A stretch of 64,000 nucleotides of DNA, taken from NCBI GenBank assembly GCA_023525975.1, contig CM042018.1, positions 106,260,001-106,324,000 of the forward strand, given 5' to 3'. Below the pieces are notes generated by a model, which was given only the letters and a program-made list of their open reading frames with translations, ran no database searches and was not told where the DNA came from. This DNA is from Smallanthus sonchifolius (lineage: Eukaryota > Streptophyta > Magnoliopsida > Asterales > Asteraceae). Below are positions 1 through 9,402 of this stretch, piece after piece; the stretch's first letter is position 1; every line of letters starts with the position of its first letter. A program made the position numbers and the translations under genes.

Positions 1-149
1 GCAACTGAAAAAAAAACTAAATTGTAGTTAGTCGACTGCATCAAATATTAAAAAAATATTCATTCAAGTACTTACAATTCGTAAATAAGGATGCATATAG
101 TACAAGTTTTTTATGCATAAGCTTACATCATCTATTTTTTTTGTAATTT

Positions 150-1445
150 TATATTTGAGCCTCTGAATTATATCATATTTACTTTTTAGCCTCTGAACTT
201 AAAAAAAAGTTTTTTTCATTACTTTTTCTTTTAACAAATTTATACTACAACCCTTGAACTTCAATAAAGTTATCGTTTTCACATTTAATATTTTTTTTCT
301 CTTTTTTTACCAACCGAGTTACGAGACGTGACATATGCACAACTGTAACGGAGTTACGCGTGATAATGTACAAGTTATCTAAGCACTTACGTACAACGTC
401 GTTATGAATATTTTTTAAACGGTTTTGCTTTCTTTTTCTAGCTACTTACAAAACTCAAAATGCGAATTCATTATGCACAGTTTACAAATACGTAATGCAT
501 GCTTGCGCCGCCGTTTTGTTTATTTTTTTTAGCTGATTATTATAATTAATTTTGAAGTAATTTTGTTTTTCTTTTATAACTTTTAAAATATTGTGTTTTA
601 TAAAATTTCGAATATGCCGTTGCGACGTGCTTATTTTTATCTACGTTTCGATGTAAATTTCATTCGAAACGGAGTTGGGAGTAATAATGTGCACGTCATC
701 AAATCACAAACGTTAAACGTACGAGTCATCAAAGTTGCTTCAAGGTTTCAACTTTTTCATAGTTTTTTTTTTATTTTCCACTTACAACTTTTAAAGTATG
801 ATATTTTATAAAATTTCGAATTTGACGTTGCGACATGCCTACTTTTATCTACGTTTCTACGTTAATTTTCGTAACGTCATTTTTAAACCGATCAGTTGTT
901 TTAAACGTTTCTTTAAACTGTTTGGTTTTTTAGACCATTCAATGATCATCTCCAAATATACCGTTGTGGGGCTCCTCTTTTTTATTTTAGCTAAGTTATC
1001 CATCGCAACGTGTTCCGTATAAAAAATAACTTGATTTTTTTATTCTACTTTTTATTTTTAGTTAAATACAATTTCTTTCATAAAAAAAATCAAATAACGT
1101 CCCTGGCTAAGTGATTCACATACGTACATTCTTTTTTCGTAACATTATTTTTAAACCAACCGGTTGTTTTAAATGTTTTTTAAACCGTCTGGCGACCATC
1201 TCAAAACACACCATTGCGAAGTTTTTTTTATCATAATACGCCACCGACGTGCTTATTTTTATCTACGTTTCGGTGTAATTTTTTTTAATAACTTCACTTT
1301 CATATACAACGAGGTGACTTTTTTGATACTATCGAATATTCCACTGCAACGTGTTTTTTAACGTCACGTAGAATGTACCGTTGCGATTTCCTTATTTTTA
1401 TCTACGTTTCGAATCCGCCGCGAAGCGCGGGTGGTGACCCACTAG
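150..1445 (+). mobile_element. Helitron-like element, 3' part
   Basis: The 3' end shows the Helitron signature: a GC-rich hairpin (CCGCG-AAG-CGCGG at 1418-1430), then 11 bases on the terminal CTAG (1442-1445) followed by a host T. No ORF for a Rep/helicase is visible, so it is non-autonomous. The 5' terminus (TC next to a host A) could not be fixed; the left limit is where similarity begins to a second copy near 57980-58290, which shares several long stretches such as the run around ACGAGACGTG. The short ORFs here are AT-rich chance frames. The 3' end is well supported; the 5' limit is a guess. Confidence 0.6.
617..1412 (+). repeat. dispersed internal repeat units in Helitron
   Basis: A unit of about 33-45 bp containing CGTTGCGACGTGC and CTTATTTTTATCTACGTTTC recurs near 617, 824, 1245 and 1376. 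The first two are about 207 bp apart and share flanking sequence (a TTTTATAAAATTTCGAAT lead-in), so a longer unit was duplicated and then diverged. Repeated units near the 3' end are common in non-autonomous Helitrons. Confidence 0.6.
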
Positions 1446-1654
1446 TTACATACAATTACAACATGACAAAGTTTCATTGTTGATATAATGATCACATTCG
1501 GAACTTTTCGTAGAACTTACTTTATGAGTTTGATTTTACTGGGTATGTTTGTTTCTATTTTCGCAAACCTATTATTATTATTATCTTAAATAACCCTTTA
1601 AAAAATCAACATTTTGACCAACTCCATGCACAAAGGCATTCTTGTTATCTAAGA

Positions 1655-2201
1655 TCAGTAACATATAATTAGGACTTTGAAAAGAACTGGGGAGCAACAA
1701 CTTGTACGTTAAAAAGTTTTGAAAAGTTATTTAAACAACTATATATACGTTAAAAAGAAGGGACCCGACAATACTAACAACCTTAAAAATGGTCTAAGCA
1801 TTACATATCCAAGCCAATAGGCAAGGAGCAGACCCGGGCTAAAGACAAGACATTTTAAGGTATAAATACCCCACTGATCCTAAGGTAAGATTCATATTCT
1901 AATTCATTCATATTCACTCTCCATACTTGTCTTTCTCATCAAAAACCTATACTTACTCTCACGCCGGAGGCTTGTCACAGCAAAACCCCCGGGGTTCTCA
2001 CTGTGACGAGACTAACGGTGTTACTGTTTTGCTAGGTCAAGCTCAGCACCACAATTATAGAAATTCCTTGATAGTCATATCCTGATCCAGAGGTCTTGGA
2101 GTTTACAATCAGTATCATATAATTAGGACTTTGAAAAGAACTGGGGAGCAACAACTTGTACGTTAAAAAGTTTTGAAAAGTTATTTAAACAACTATATAT
2201 A
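1655..2201. repeat. 93-bp direct repeats enclosing an LTR-like promoter fragment
   Basis: The segments 1655-1747 and 2109-2201 are almost identical direct repeats. Between them lies a stretch with a TATA box (TATAAATACC at 1861), then a CTCACGCCGGAGG motif reminiscent of the R region of Ty3/gypsy LTRs, then a compound dyad at about 1975-2006 (GTCACAG...CTGTGAC enclosing AACCCCCGGGGTT). I read it as a fragment of an old LTR plus a duplicated flank. No coding potential is seen. Confidence 0.5.
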
Positions 2202-3222
2202 TTGTATTGAATGTTATTCAAATACAATTTAATTCGATATATGAGTATATTTAGGAATCCTCTTCGTGTATGCTTTGGATTCTCTGATAATCGTGGGTTC
2301 ACTTTAAAATTGAAGTATTTTCGTGGTATACACAGAATTCCATTGGATAAGAATCAAAGATTTTCAAGAACGAATCTGTAAATCTATTAGGATTGTCGTG
2401 TGTGATACTGAACAAAAGACTTGTACATATAGGGGTGAAACTATGCAATAAAACGTCATGACGGTTGGCTGATATCCGTCACAATCGTCAACCGTTTGGA
2501 AAGTAGCTGCTATTTCAGTTTACTCCGGATGACCAAATCTACTCTGGATGAGTAAATCTACTTCGGATGAGTAAATCTACTCCGGAGAAACAAATCTACC
2601 CTGGGTGAGTAGATCACCCCTGCCAGGGGCTCTGCCCCTTGGACCCCGCTTCCAACGGCGCTGCCTCCGGACCCTTGTTGTTCAGTGGCTTCACCCCTTG
2701 ATACAACAATGTGTCATTATCACAAAAAAATCATAAGATTATCAAACAAAGTGTGCACTCCGCACTTACTAACTTATTTGATGTTTCATTCTGACTTCTC
2801 ATTTAGTCATTAAGTAAACCTAATTACACAAAATAGCTAGATGACACTAAAATCACAATAGTATAGTCACAAAATGAAAAAAAAAAACACTAACAACGTT
2901 TGATTTTTTTCTAGAACAACCATAAACGTTGATGTTAATTGTTTTAATTCATCATCTTTTTCAAACAAATAAGGAACACATGCTAAAAAATGTTTCAAAT
3001 TCTCTAGATAATCACAAAAACATAAAAATAATATCATACAAGAACAAAAGGTGTAAAATATAATAGTGTTTAAATTGAGGTGGGAGGTTTTAAACGAGTC
3101 GATGAAGCTTGAACTCATCCAGCTTAAGCTTTAGCTCAACTAAACTTGAGTTTGAGCTCGCCTCTTTTAGATCATGAGTAACTTTTCAAGTTCGAGTTTA
3201 GCTCGAGCTCAACCTATCTATA
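2202..3222. other. non-coding, repeat-derived stretch
   Basis: No gene is visible. It holds a 19-bp tandem repeat (listed separately), a short GC-rich segment at 2620-2690 (CAGGGGCTCTGCCCCTTGG) of a kind common in plant repeats, and at about 3090-3210 a stretch rich in AGCTCGAG/TTGAGCTC words. A similar AGCTCG-rich stretch occurs at 56990-57120 in the right flank. Confidence 0.5.
2521..2615 (+). repeat. 19-bp tandem repeat, five imperfect copies
   Basis: Five successive 19-bp units of the type TACTCCGGATGAGTAAATC run from 2521 to 2615, with one to several substitutions each. The period is constant. Confidence 0.8.
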
Positions 3223-4319
3223 TCTATACTATATAATAAATGGGTTTTGGTAGACACTTGTCATTCCCATGTTCATCCTTAACATTTTTTCCCGCCTCAC
3301 TCCTATTAATTATACAAATTTCTTTAAATTTGTTTTATAATTTTTGTTTCACTCCTCTCTCTCTACGATTAAATAATAATGATTTATATAATTACTTTTA
3401 TAAACCGTTTTTTATTAAAAAACGGTTTGTTTATAACACTGCATTTATTCACCCTGTGTAATATACCGGGTTTCTAACCTATATTGTAATAAATAAATAA
3501 CTATACTTGCTACGTGTCGACTTCTGCTGAAGTCTAGATTTTTGTTTTCCGCCTTTTTCTGCTATTAAACAATGATGATGTTAAATAATTAAGGATTATT
3601 GGATTTTAATAATCCCACCTTTTACCAATTGGCCGATAATAATCCCAACTGAGAATATTCTTACCACTGGTTCCTACTTTCAAACTATTTTTTTACATTG
3701 GACCCCCCGTTAAAAAAACTTAACGCCGTTAGAGTTTATATGACGTGGACATCTGCAAACCGCCGGAAAGTCGAGCCAAGCTAGTAGTGGTCTCGTGGTG
3801 GCTTTTGAAATTGGCTCTGGTGGTGTTTAACTGGTCTCGTGGGTCCGGAAAGTCCAAACAGAGAAAACGGTGGTGTTTAACGAGACCAGTTAAACACCAC
3901 CAAAGCCAATTTCAAAAGCCAACACGAGACCATTGCTAGCTTGGCTCGACTTTCCGGCGGTTTGCAGATGTCCATGTCATATAAACTCTAACGGCGTTAA
4001 GTTTTTTTAACGAGGAGTCCAATGTAAAAAAATAGTTTGAAAGTAGGGACCGGTGGTAAGAATATTCTCAGTTGGGATTATTATCGGCCAATTGGTAAAA
4101 TGTGGGATTATTAAAATACAATATTAAAAGTTATTCTAATATTTTATTAAAAATTACTAAATAATAAGAAATTTCCAATTATATCTTATTTTAAAATACA
4201 AATTTATAATTCTTAAATCTTCATTATTTGTTATTTATAATTTTTAAATCTTCTTAGAAACTGTTGTTTATAATAAGTTGTATTTACTCAACCCATATAA
4301 TACATGGGTTTTAACCTAG
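3223..4319 (+). mobile_element. complete non-autonomous Helitron (1,097 bp)
   Basis: The 5' end is TCTATACTATATAATAAA preceded by a host A (3222). The 3' end has a perfect 7-bp hairpin (AACCCAT...ATGGGTT, about 4289-4310) followed by CTAG at 4316-4319 and a host T at 4320. These are the three structural hallmarks of plant Helitrons. It has no coding capacity and carries a long fold-back in its middle. A second, degenerate 3'-like hairpin near 3450-3475 suggests it was assembled from more than one Helitron end. Confidence 0.8.
3604..4116. repeat. 513-bp fold-back with 237-bp arms, MITE-like
   Basis: Arms 3604-3840 and 3880-4116 are nearly perfect inverted copies separated by a 39-bp loop. The outer ends read TTTTAATAATCCCAC and its complement. 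It lies wholly inside the Helitron. I could not identify a convincing target-site duplication, so the superfamily is open (a Mutator-type or fold-back MITE is possible). A transcript crossing it would form a long double-stranded RNA. The ORF at 3745-3939 lies across the arms and is not a gene. Confidence 0.8.
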
Positions 4320-4355
4320 TATATTATATATAATTATATTTATATATATTTATAA

Positions 4356-4779
4356 CTAGCTTAGAACCCGTGTTTACACACAGGGTGAAAAATATCATTA
4401 CATAAAATTCTTAAATCTTTATGTATTTTATAGGTGTAAAAATGTATTACATATACTAAGAATAGAAAACAAAATTCAAAATATGTAAAAATTAATATAT
4501 AATTGGGTTTCGAAAATACGTTAATTACTATTTAATGTAATTTGATTTTCATTTACTATTTGATTGAAAATAAAAGTTACATAATTAGATTTCAAAATTT
4601 CTTATAATAATGGATAATTTAAAATAAATGTTTTTTATTAGTATAATTAGTATTTTTTTTTAATATATTATTAAAAAACAGAGGTGTATTTAATAAGAGA
4701 GAGAGACGAAAAAAATGATGAGAATTAATATGGAGACGACATATGACATGTAAAACCTTTATTTATTATATAGTATAGA
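4356..4779 (-). mobile_element. complete non-autonomous Helitron (424 bp), minus strand
   Basis: Read on the minus strand it starts TCTATACTATATAATAAA at 4779 (host A before it) and ends with a CCTGTGT...ACACGGG hairpin, then CTAG (4359-4356) and a host T. It is 36 bp from the plus-strand Helitron and in the opposite orientation. Related, more decayed copies lie at 57430-57888 and 59838-60152. Confidence 0.8.
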
Positions 4780-4895
4780 TATAGATATAGATTATAATTT
4801 TATTTATATACTATTATATATATATATATATATATTATTTAGTTATTTTTATCGTAATTGTATTTAATAACAATAATACTTGTTATTTAATTATA

Positions 4896-5089
4896 TGTTA
4901 GGGGTTGATTTTTATGCACGATCCTGAGTCTAGCTTAATCCGGAATCCAAGATCCTGGTAACCTCGGTATCCTGAGTATTAATAAAACTAATGGTTATGT
5001 GTCCTCTATTTCGATTATTGCTTGCAGGTAAAACGTGTATAACCACTCATTCCTGAAGACTCGGTCATCAAGTCAAAAGAAACGTGTGG
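4896..5089 (+). repeat. Element B 5' LTR, truncated
   Basis: 194 bp match the first 194 bp of the LTR at 55592-56208 with about five substitutions by hand count. The match stops sharply after AACGTGTGG (5089), where unrelated sequence (block X) begins. The rest of the LTR and the primer-binding site are absent. Confidence 0.85.
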
Positions 5090-5763
5090 TGCAAAGCATA
5101 CATCTTTATTCCTTTGTATTCGTGCGTTTTTAGACAGTTTTGTATTCGTTTTTATTTGTTTTTGTTTCGTTTTGAGTCTTTGTTATGTTTACAGGAGCTC
5201 GTGTGGAATATAAGTCAAATCCCGAGGAAAACGAGCACGAGAGTGTAGCCCAAAAGAAATAATGAAAAAAATGGTGAAAATCAGTCCCTCGCGGTACCCG
5301 AGGGAGGAAAGGCCATGTCTCGTGGTACGCGATAACTTGGAAATCTGGGCCCGACTATTTTGTCTCTCGTGGTACGCGAGAGACCCATGAATTTCTCTCG
5401 CGGTACGCGGGAGACTGAAATTCCGCAAAACCCTAGAATTCGATTTTAAATCAAATTGTAATGCCATTATTCAAGGAGTTCGATTGTTTTGCCGTCCAGA
5501 GAGGTGCAAAGGGCGATTTTAGGAGTTAGAAGAGGAATTGAAGCTAAAGTTTGAAACTTTTGGATTCCGGGTTCGTTGTAGTAGCGTATTCGGTTTTCAA
5601 GATTCAATCTTTATCATTGTTTTTTGTGTTTGATACTATGTTCTTGTTTGATACTTCTGTTATGGTTGTTTTAAGCATGATCCTAGGCTAAAACATTGAT
5701 ACTGCCTAGGTCTAATGATGAATATTTCGTAAAGTATCAGTTTTATCGGTTTTGGTTTTAATG
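5090..5763. other. Block X, left part: unclassified LTR/leader-like DNA
   Basis: This sequence is unrelated to element B and continues, after element A, at 15679. No convincing ORF is seen. It carries four CG-rich hairpins (5286-5414), long T-rich tracts and a run of GTTTGATACT-type words at about 5630-5660. The style is that of a long gypsy LTR or leader, but TG...CA ends with a TSD could not be demonstrated. The ORF at 5189-5467 on the minus strand runs through the hairpins and is not credible. Confidence 0.4.
5286..5414. repeat. array of CG-rich hairpins around GGTACG
   Basis: Four hairpins share the core CTCGyGGTACGCGAG. Examples are CCCTCG...CGAGGG (from 5286), GTCTCTCG-TGGTACG-CGAGAGAC (5362-5384, 8-bp stem) and CTCTCG-CGGTACG-CGGGAG (5395-5414). 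The loop is nearly constant, (C/T)GGTAC(G/C). Confidence 0.75.
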
Positions 5764-5768
5764 AATGG

Positions 5769-6377
5769 TGTTTTGGGTAAAAATTATATAACTAACTTTG
5801 TAACCAAATTTCGTTTGTGAGGTAGTGTGCTTGTAAAATCAATGTGAAACAATGCAAAAACGTAAAGAGTGACACAATTGTTTACGAGGAAAGCCCTTGA
5901 TCTTTAGGGATCGCCGACATAAAACCTCGGGAGGTGACAATCGACACCTACCTCGTTTCTTGAATAAATGGTAAAGAATTACAAGTGTTGAGCAGTAAAT
6001 GATCGAGCTATGAGTGTTACAGAGGTGATTACGAGTCTAGAAAGCTAAGTGCGTAGTGAAGATGTGTTTCTAATCGACCAATACTGCTGAATTTATATAG
6101 AAGATAAGCTAACTAACTATTCGGGAATCCCAGAATCGACTAAGTCTTCAAATATGACCGTTGGAGGCCAATCCATGCGTCTTCTACACGTTCTTCTCAA
6201 CTTCTAGACCGATTCTTTAGGGATGACATTGACCTCGCACGTTTTCCCTGCGTATAAGTCAAGATAGAAGAAAGATACCACTGTTGGGTAATATAGAAAT
6301 TAAGGATACCGAAACCTGTCAGGATACCGAAGTACGTTGAAGATCTAGGATCCCTAGTGGTGAAATGACCCCTAACA
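5769..6377 (-). repeat. Element A 3' LTR
   Basis: On the plus strand it reads TGTTTTGGG...CCCTAACA; the element is on the minus strand. On that strand a TATATAAAT box (about 6095-6105) could drive transcription. It is the homologue of 15064-15673. Confidence 0.9.
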
Positions 6378-6610
6378 ATGTCCCCAAATTTAACAGCTGT
6401 CAACGACATCTGTAATATTTTTAAAATTCAAATAATTAATAATGATAGGGTTACGATAAGACTTTTACGAATACCAATGCGATTTAACCGTTGTAGTTTC
6501 TGGATATAATCATTATTACTTCTTTTCCCTCATTCCCATCTTCTTCAAGGGCGAAGCAGGTAAAAAATCCTTACTTTGATTTCCGAATCCTTTCTAAATC
6601 TTTCGCTATT

Positions 6611-8223
6611 ATGGGCAAGAAAATGACTAGGTCGGCCTCTTCCATCGTTGCCGAAACGATAGAGGACTTTAAGGATCAAAGGATCCTTGACCATTCTGAT
6701 CTTGAACTCTGCTCTTTCACCGATCATGACATTAATCTGTTGAAATCAAACAATGTTTTTCCTCAAAAAACCATTTTTAGGTCTTTCAATTCTAGAACAA
6801 AAGCCGATTTGATTTCTGAAACTTGGGTGTGCTTCGATAGCTATCCTTTTACTCTGGGTTTGTCATATCCCTTTCCTCCACTCATCACTGAGTTTTTCAA
6901 GCTTACCGGCCTTTGCTATTCCCAAATCATGCCGATGGTTTGGAGGATTTTAGCAACTCTGGAAAGGTTGAATCGTTCTCATTCTTTGACCATTGGCGTC
7001 CCTTAGCTGGCAAATATCTATAATTTAAGAACCCATGGCTCTTCTCGTTTCGTTCTTCAGCTTAAGTCTGGATGAACTCATTTGATTCCGAAAGCCACCC
7101 AAAATGATACTGACTGGAAGGGAAAGTTCTTCTTTGTAAGGAGAGATTCAATCCCCGGTGGGAAACATTTTCCGCTTGAATGGGTTAAAAAGGGTAGGAA
7201 ATAGCTAGGATCCCTGCAATTTATATTACATTTCACCCGTTGCTAACGATCTTTGTTTTATCCTTGTGTAGCTCCAAAATTTGCTGAACTAGTTCCTGCT
7301 AGAAGTGACACATAAAAGAGAATTGAAGCCTTGTTAGAAATACCCGTGGGGGAGAGATCCTCCCGTTCCGAGTCCACCATCAGTGAGGCGACCTTTGAGA
7401 CCCAACATTCCGAATTTGAGATGTCTTCAGGTAAAAATAATTGTAATTATGTTATCAGTTGTCATGATTCTGATTTGCTTCGTTTTTGTGTAGGAATCCC
7501 TAAGTCGAGCTCCTAGTTTGTTTTGTCTGATCTTGACAACCTTTTGTCCGGGGCTGTTGTTGTCAAGAAGGAGGGTTCCACACCTGCAACCACTAAGTCT
7601 CGTATCCCTGTTCTCCGGTTTAAGGCTTCTAGAAGCAAGAAGAGGAAGACGACCAATGTGATGGACCTGGAGTTCTTTGAGGGTATGGATTCTGCTGAAA
7701 ACACCAAGAAGCTACAAGGCTTGATGAACCTGGTAAGTAACTTTTTGGTATCCCTTAGTGAATGTCAGGATCCCTAAATTACTCATGTATTCGAATCTTG
7801 CAGGGTCTCGAGAAGCTGAATGCCAACTTGGCTGTGGCAGAGAAGAATGCTGAAGAAGCTTTGGAGAAGGTTGAGGATCTGAAGAAAATCACGGCCTCCA
7901 AATCCAAATACTTGGAGAAAGAGATCTAGGCTCAGAAAGATAAGCTTCAGGAGAGTTCAGCCCAATATGAACTGAGGTTGCAGGAGACTGTGGATGATGC
8001 CAAGAAGTCAGCGGCCATGGCCATTCTCTAATCCAGGATCCAGATGGCTGAACAGGCCGCTGCTGAGGGTTTTAACCGTGCAGCCTGGGATCTTGAGGGA
8101 TGGGGCTCTTCTCTTGCCAAGCTAGGAGGTGAAGCAGTGGAGACCAGCAAGGCTGCTGAGGATGCTGGAGCTGCTGATGGTGAGAAGCAGGTTGATAAGG
8201 GCGATGAGGGTAACGATGCCTAG
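6611..8223 (+). pseudogene. antisense ORF (aORF) of element A, four exons, transposase_28-like
   Basis: This gene lies opposite to pol. Exon 1 (6611-7193) begins MGKKMTRSASS and holds a conserved block, WVCF...YPFTLGLSYPFP..ITEFF, then after an in-frame stop FFFVRRDSIPGG. It resembles the 'putative gypsy type transposon' (transposase_28) domain, an assignment from memory. Three introns with GT..AG borders can be placed: 7194-7271, 7431-7493 and 7733-7803. Exons 2-3 are polar, with a basic KASRSKKRKT run. Exon 4 is an Ala/Glu/Lys coiled coil ending ..DKGDEGNDA. In-frame stops (about 7003, 7074, 7927, 8029) make it a pseudogene. Element B carries the same gene with the same intron positions. 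Its function is unknown; additional ORFs in this position are known from Tat-lineage elements. Confidence 0.7.
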
Positions 8224-9402
8224 ACCTGAACCCTGGACTTTGTAGTTTTTCTATTTGTTAACTTGTCTTGAAACAGTTTGCTTTCATGTCTTTGGTTGAT
8301 GAACAATTTTATTTTTTATGCTTTTGGGATCCCTGTCATAGGATAAACAATTTGACAGTTTGTGATTCCAGGTGGATGGGTCCAAGTTTTGGATGAAACC
8401 CGGGACACTTTCCTGCACTCTAATTGTTAGTAGATGGTTTATGACTATTTGCCATGATTCTCGCATGTTTGGTTATGTAGAAAATAAGGATTTGTTAGGT
8501 AATCAAACATTAGAAAAAACAAATCTAAGCATGTTTTCAGGATACCGAATCCTTAATAATAACTTCTCAGTTTTTTTTATCAAACTTAGACTTAGGAAAA
8601 GGTAATTTGGTTTTGATGAATGTTAAACAAGAATACCAAGCGAATCATGACTTAGTCACTTAAGTTCCAAATTTAAAAATAAGTATCACATACCTTTGTT
8701 GAGTATCAAGTTGGCTAAATATACACACCAGATTATAGCATAAAGTCCAAAGTATAACAACCATTAGTTGTCCCCTGTGTTCAGTCTTGTTGTAGACCTA
8801 GTAATTGAACTTCATGATGTTCATAAATATTTAATCCGTTTGAGGATCTTGAGTTAGCATATTGATGCTAATTTTTTGGGTTAACACGTAAGCGTTATAT
8901 ACCCGTGACAAGTTAAAATCGTGGGCCAAGCCAGTAACGTGGGCCAAGCCAGAATAACGTGGGCCAAGCTAGACTTAAGTTAGCATGAAAATGCTAAAAA
9001 CCTTAGGAGTAACACGTCTGTTACTATCGTAGCATTCAAAATATAACCAACAGTAATGAAATTATTAGCCACTGTTACATGGACTGGTTGCACCACCTTG
9101 AACTATACTTGAATATCGTGCACTACAGGCGAAGTGTTTAAACTCAATACTTAGAAAGGTGAAAACCTTTAAACCTTTGAGGTATTCAGGATACATTAAC
9201 TTAGGAGAGATGGCCAATCTCTAACTTCTGTCAGGATCCTTGGGGATCCTTCCTGCAAAACCTGAAACCTTGGTGAAGGTGGGTGTTAGCCTGGCTAACA
9301 CCCCTCCGACGCTCAAGTCAGTACTTTGATCAAGGGTAATAAGTATAAAAATAGTCAAGGATAGAAGACATACCAGTTTCAGTTAGAACATAAGTTTTAA
9401 AC
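8224..9402. other. spacer between convergent aORF and pol, hairpin-rich
   Basis: This is the 1.18-kb tail-to-tail interval between the end of the aORF (plus strand) and the end of integrase (minus strand). It contains perfect dyads TTAGCA...TGCTAA (8854-8871), TTAGCAT-GAAA-ATGCTAA (8980-8997), AGTAACA-CGTC-TGTTACT (9008-9025) and GGGTGTTAGCC-T-GGCTAACACCC (9281-9303). It also has three tandem copies of a CGTGGGCCAAGCC unit (about 8926-8970). On the minus strand CTTGAGCGTCGGAGGGG lies beside the last hairpin. The same elements recur in element B. No gene is seen. Confidence 0.7.

Noticed and set aside
2521..2615. CRISPR-like array
   Set aside because: The 19-bp units are contiguous without unique spacers; it is a plain tandem repeat in plant DNA.
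3745..3939. 64-codon ORF in the fold-back
   Set aside because: It spans the two arms of an inverted repeat, so its amino acids are dictated by the palindrome; no start context or homology.
5189..5467. 92-codon minus-strand ORF in block X
   Set aside because: It runs through four hairpins and shows no conserved motif.
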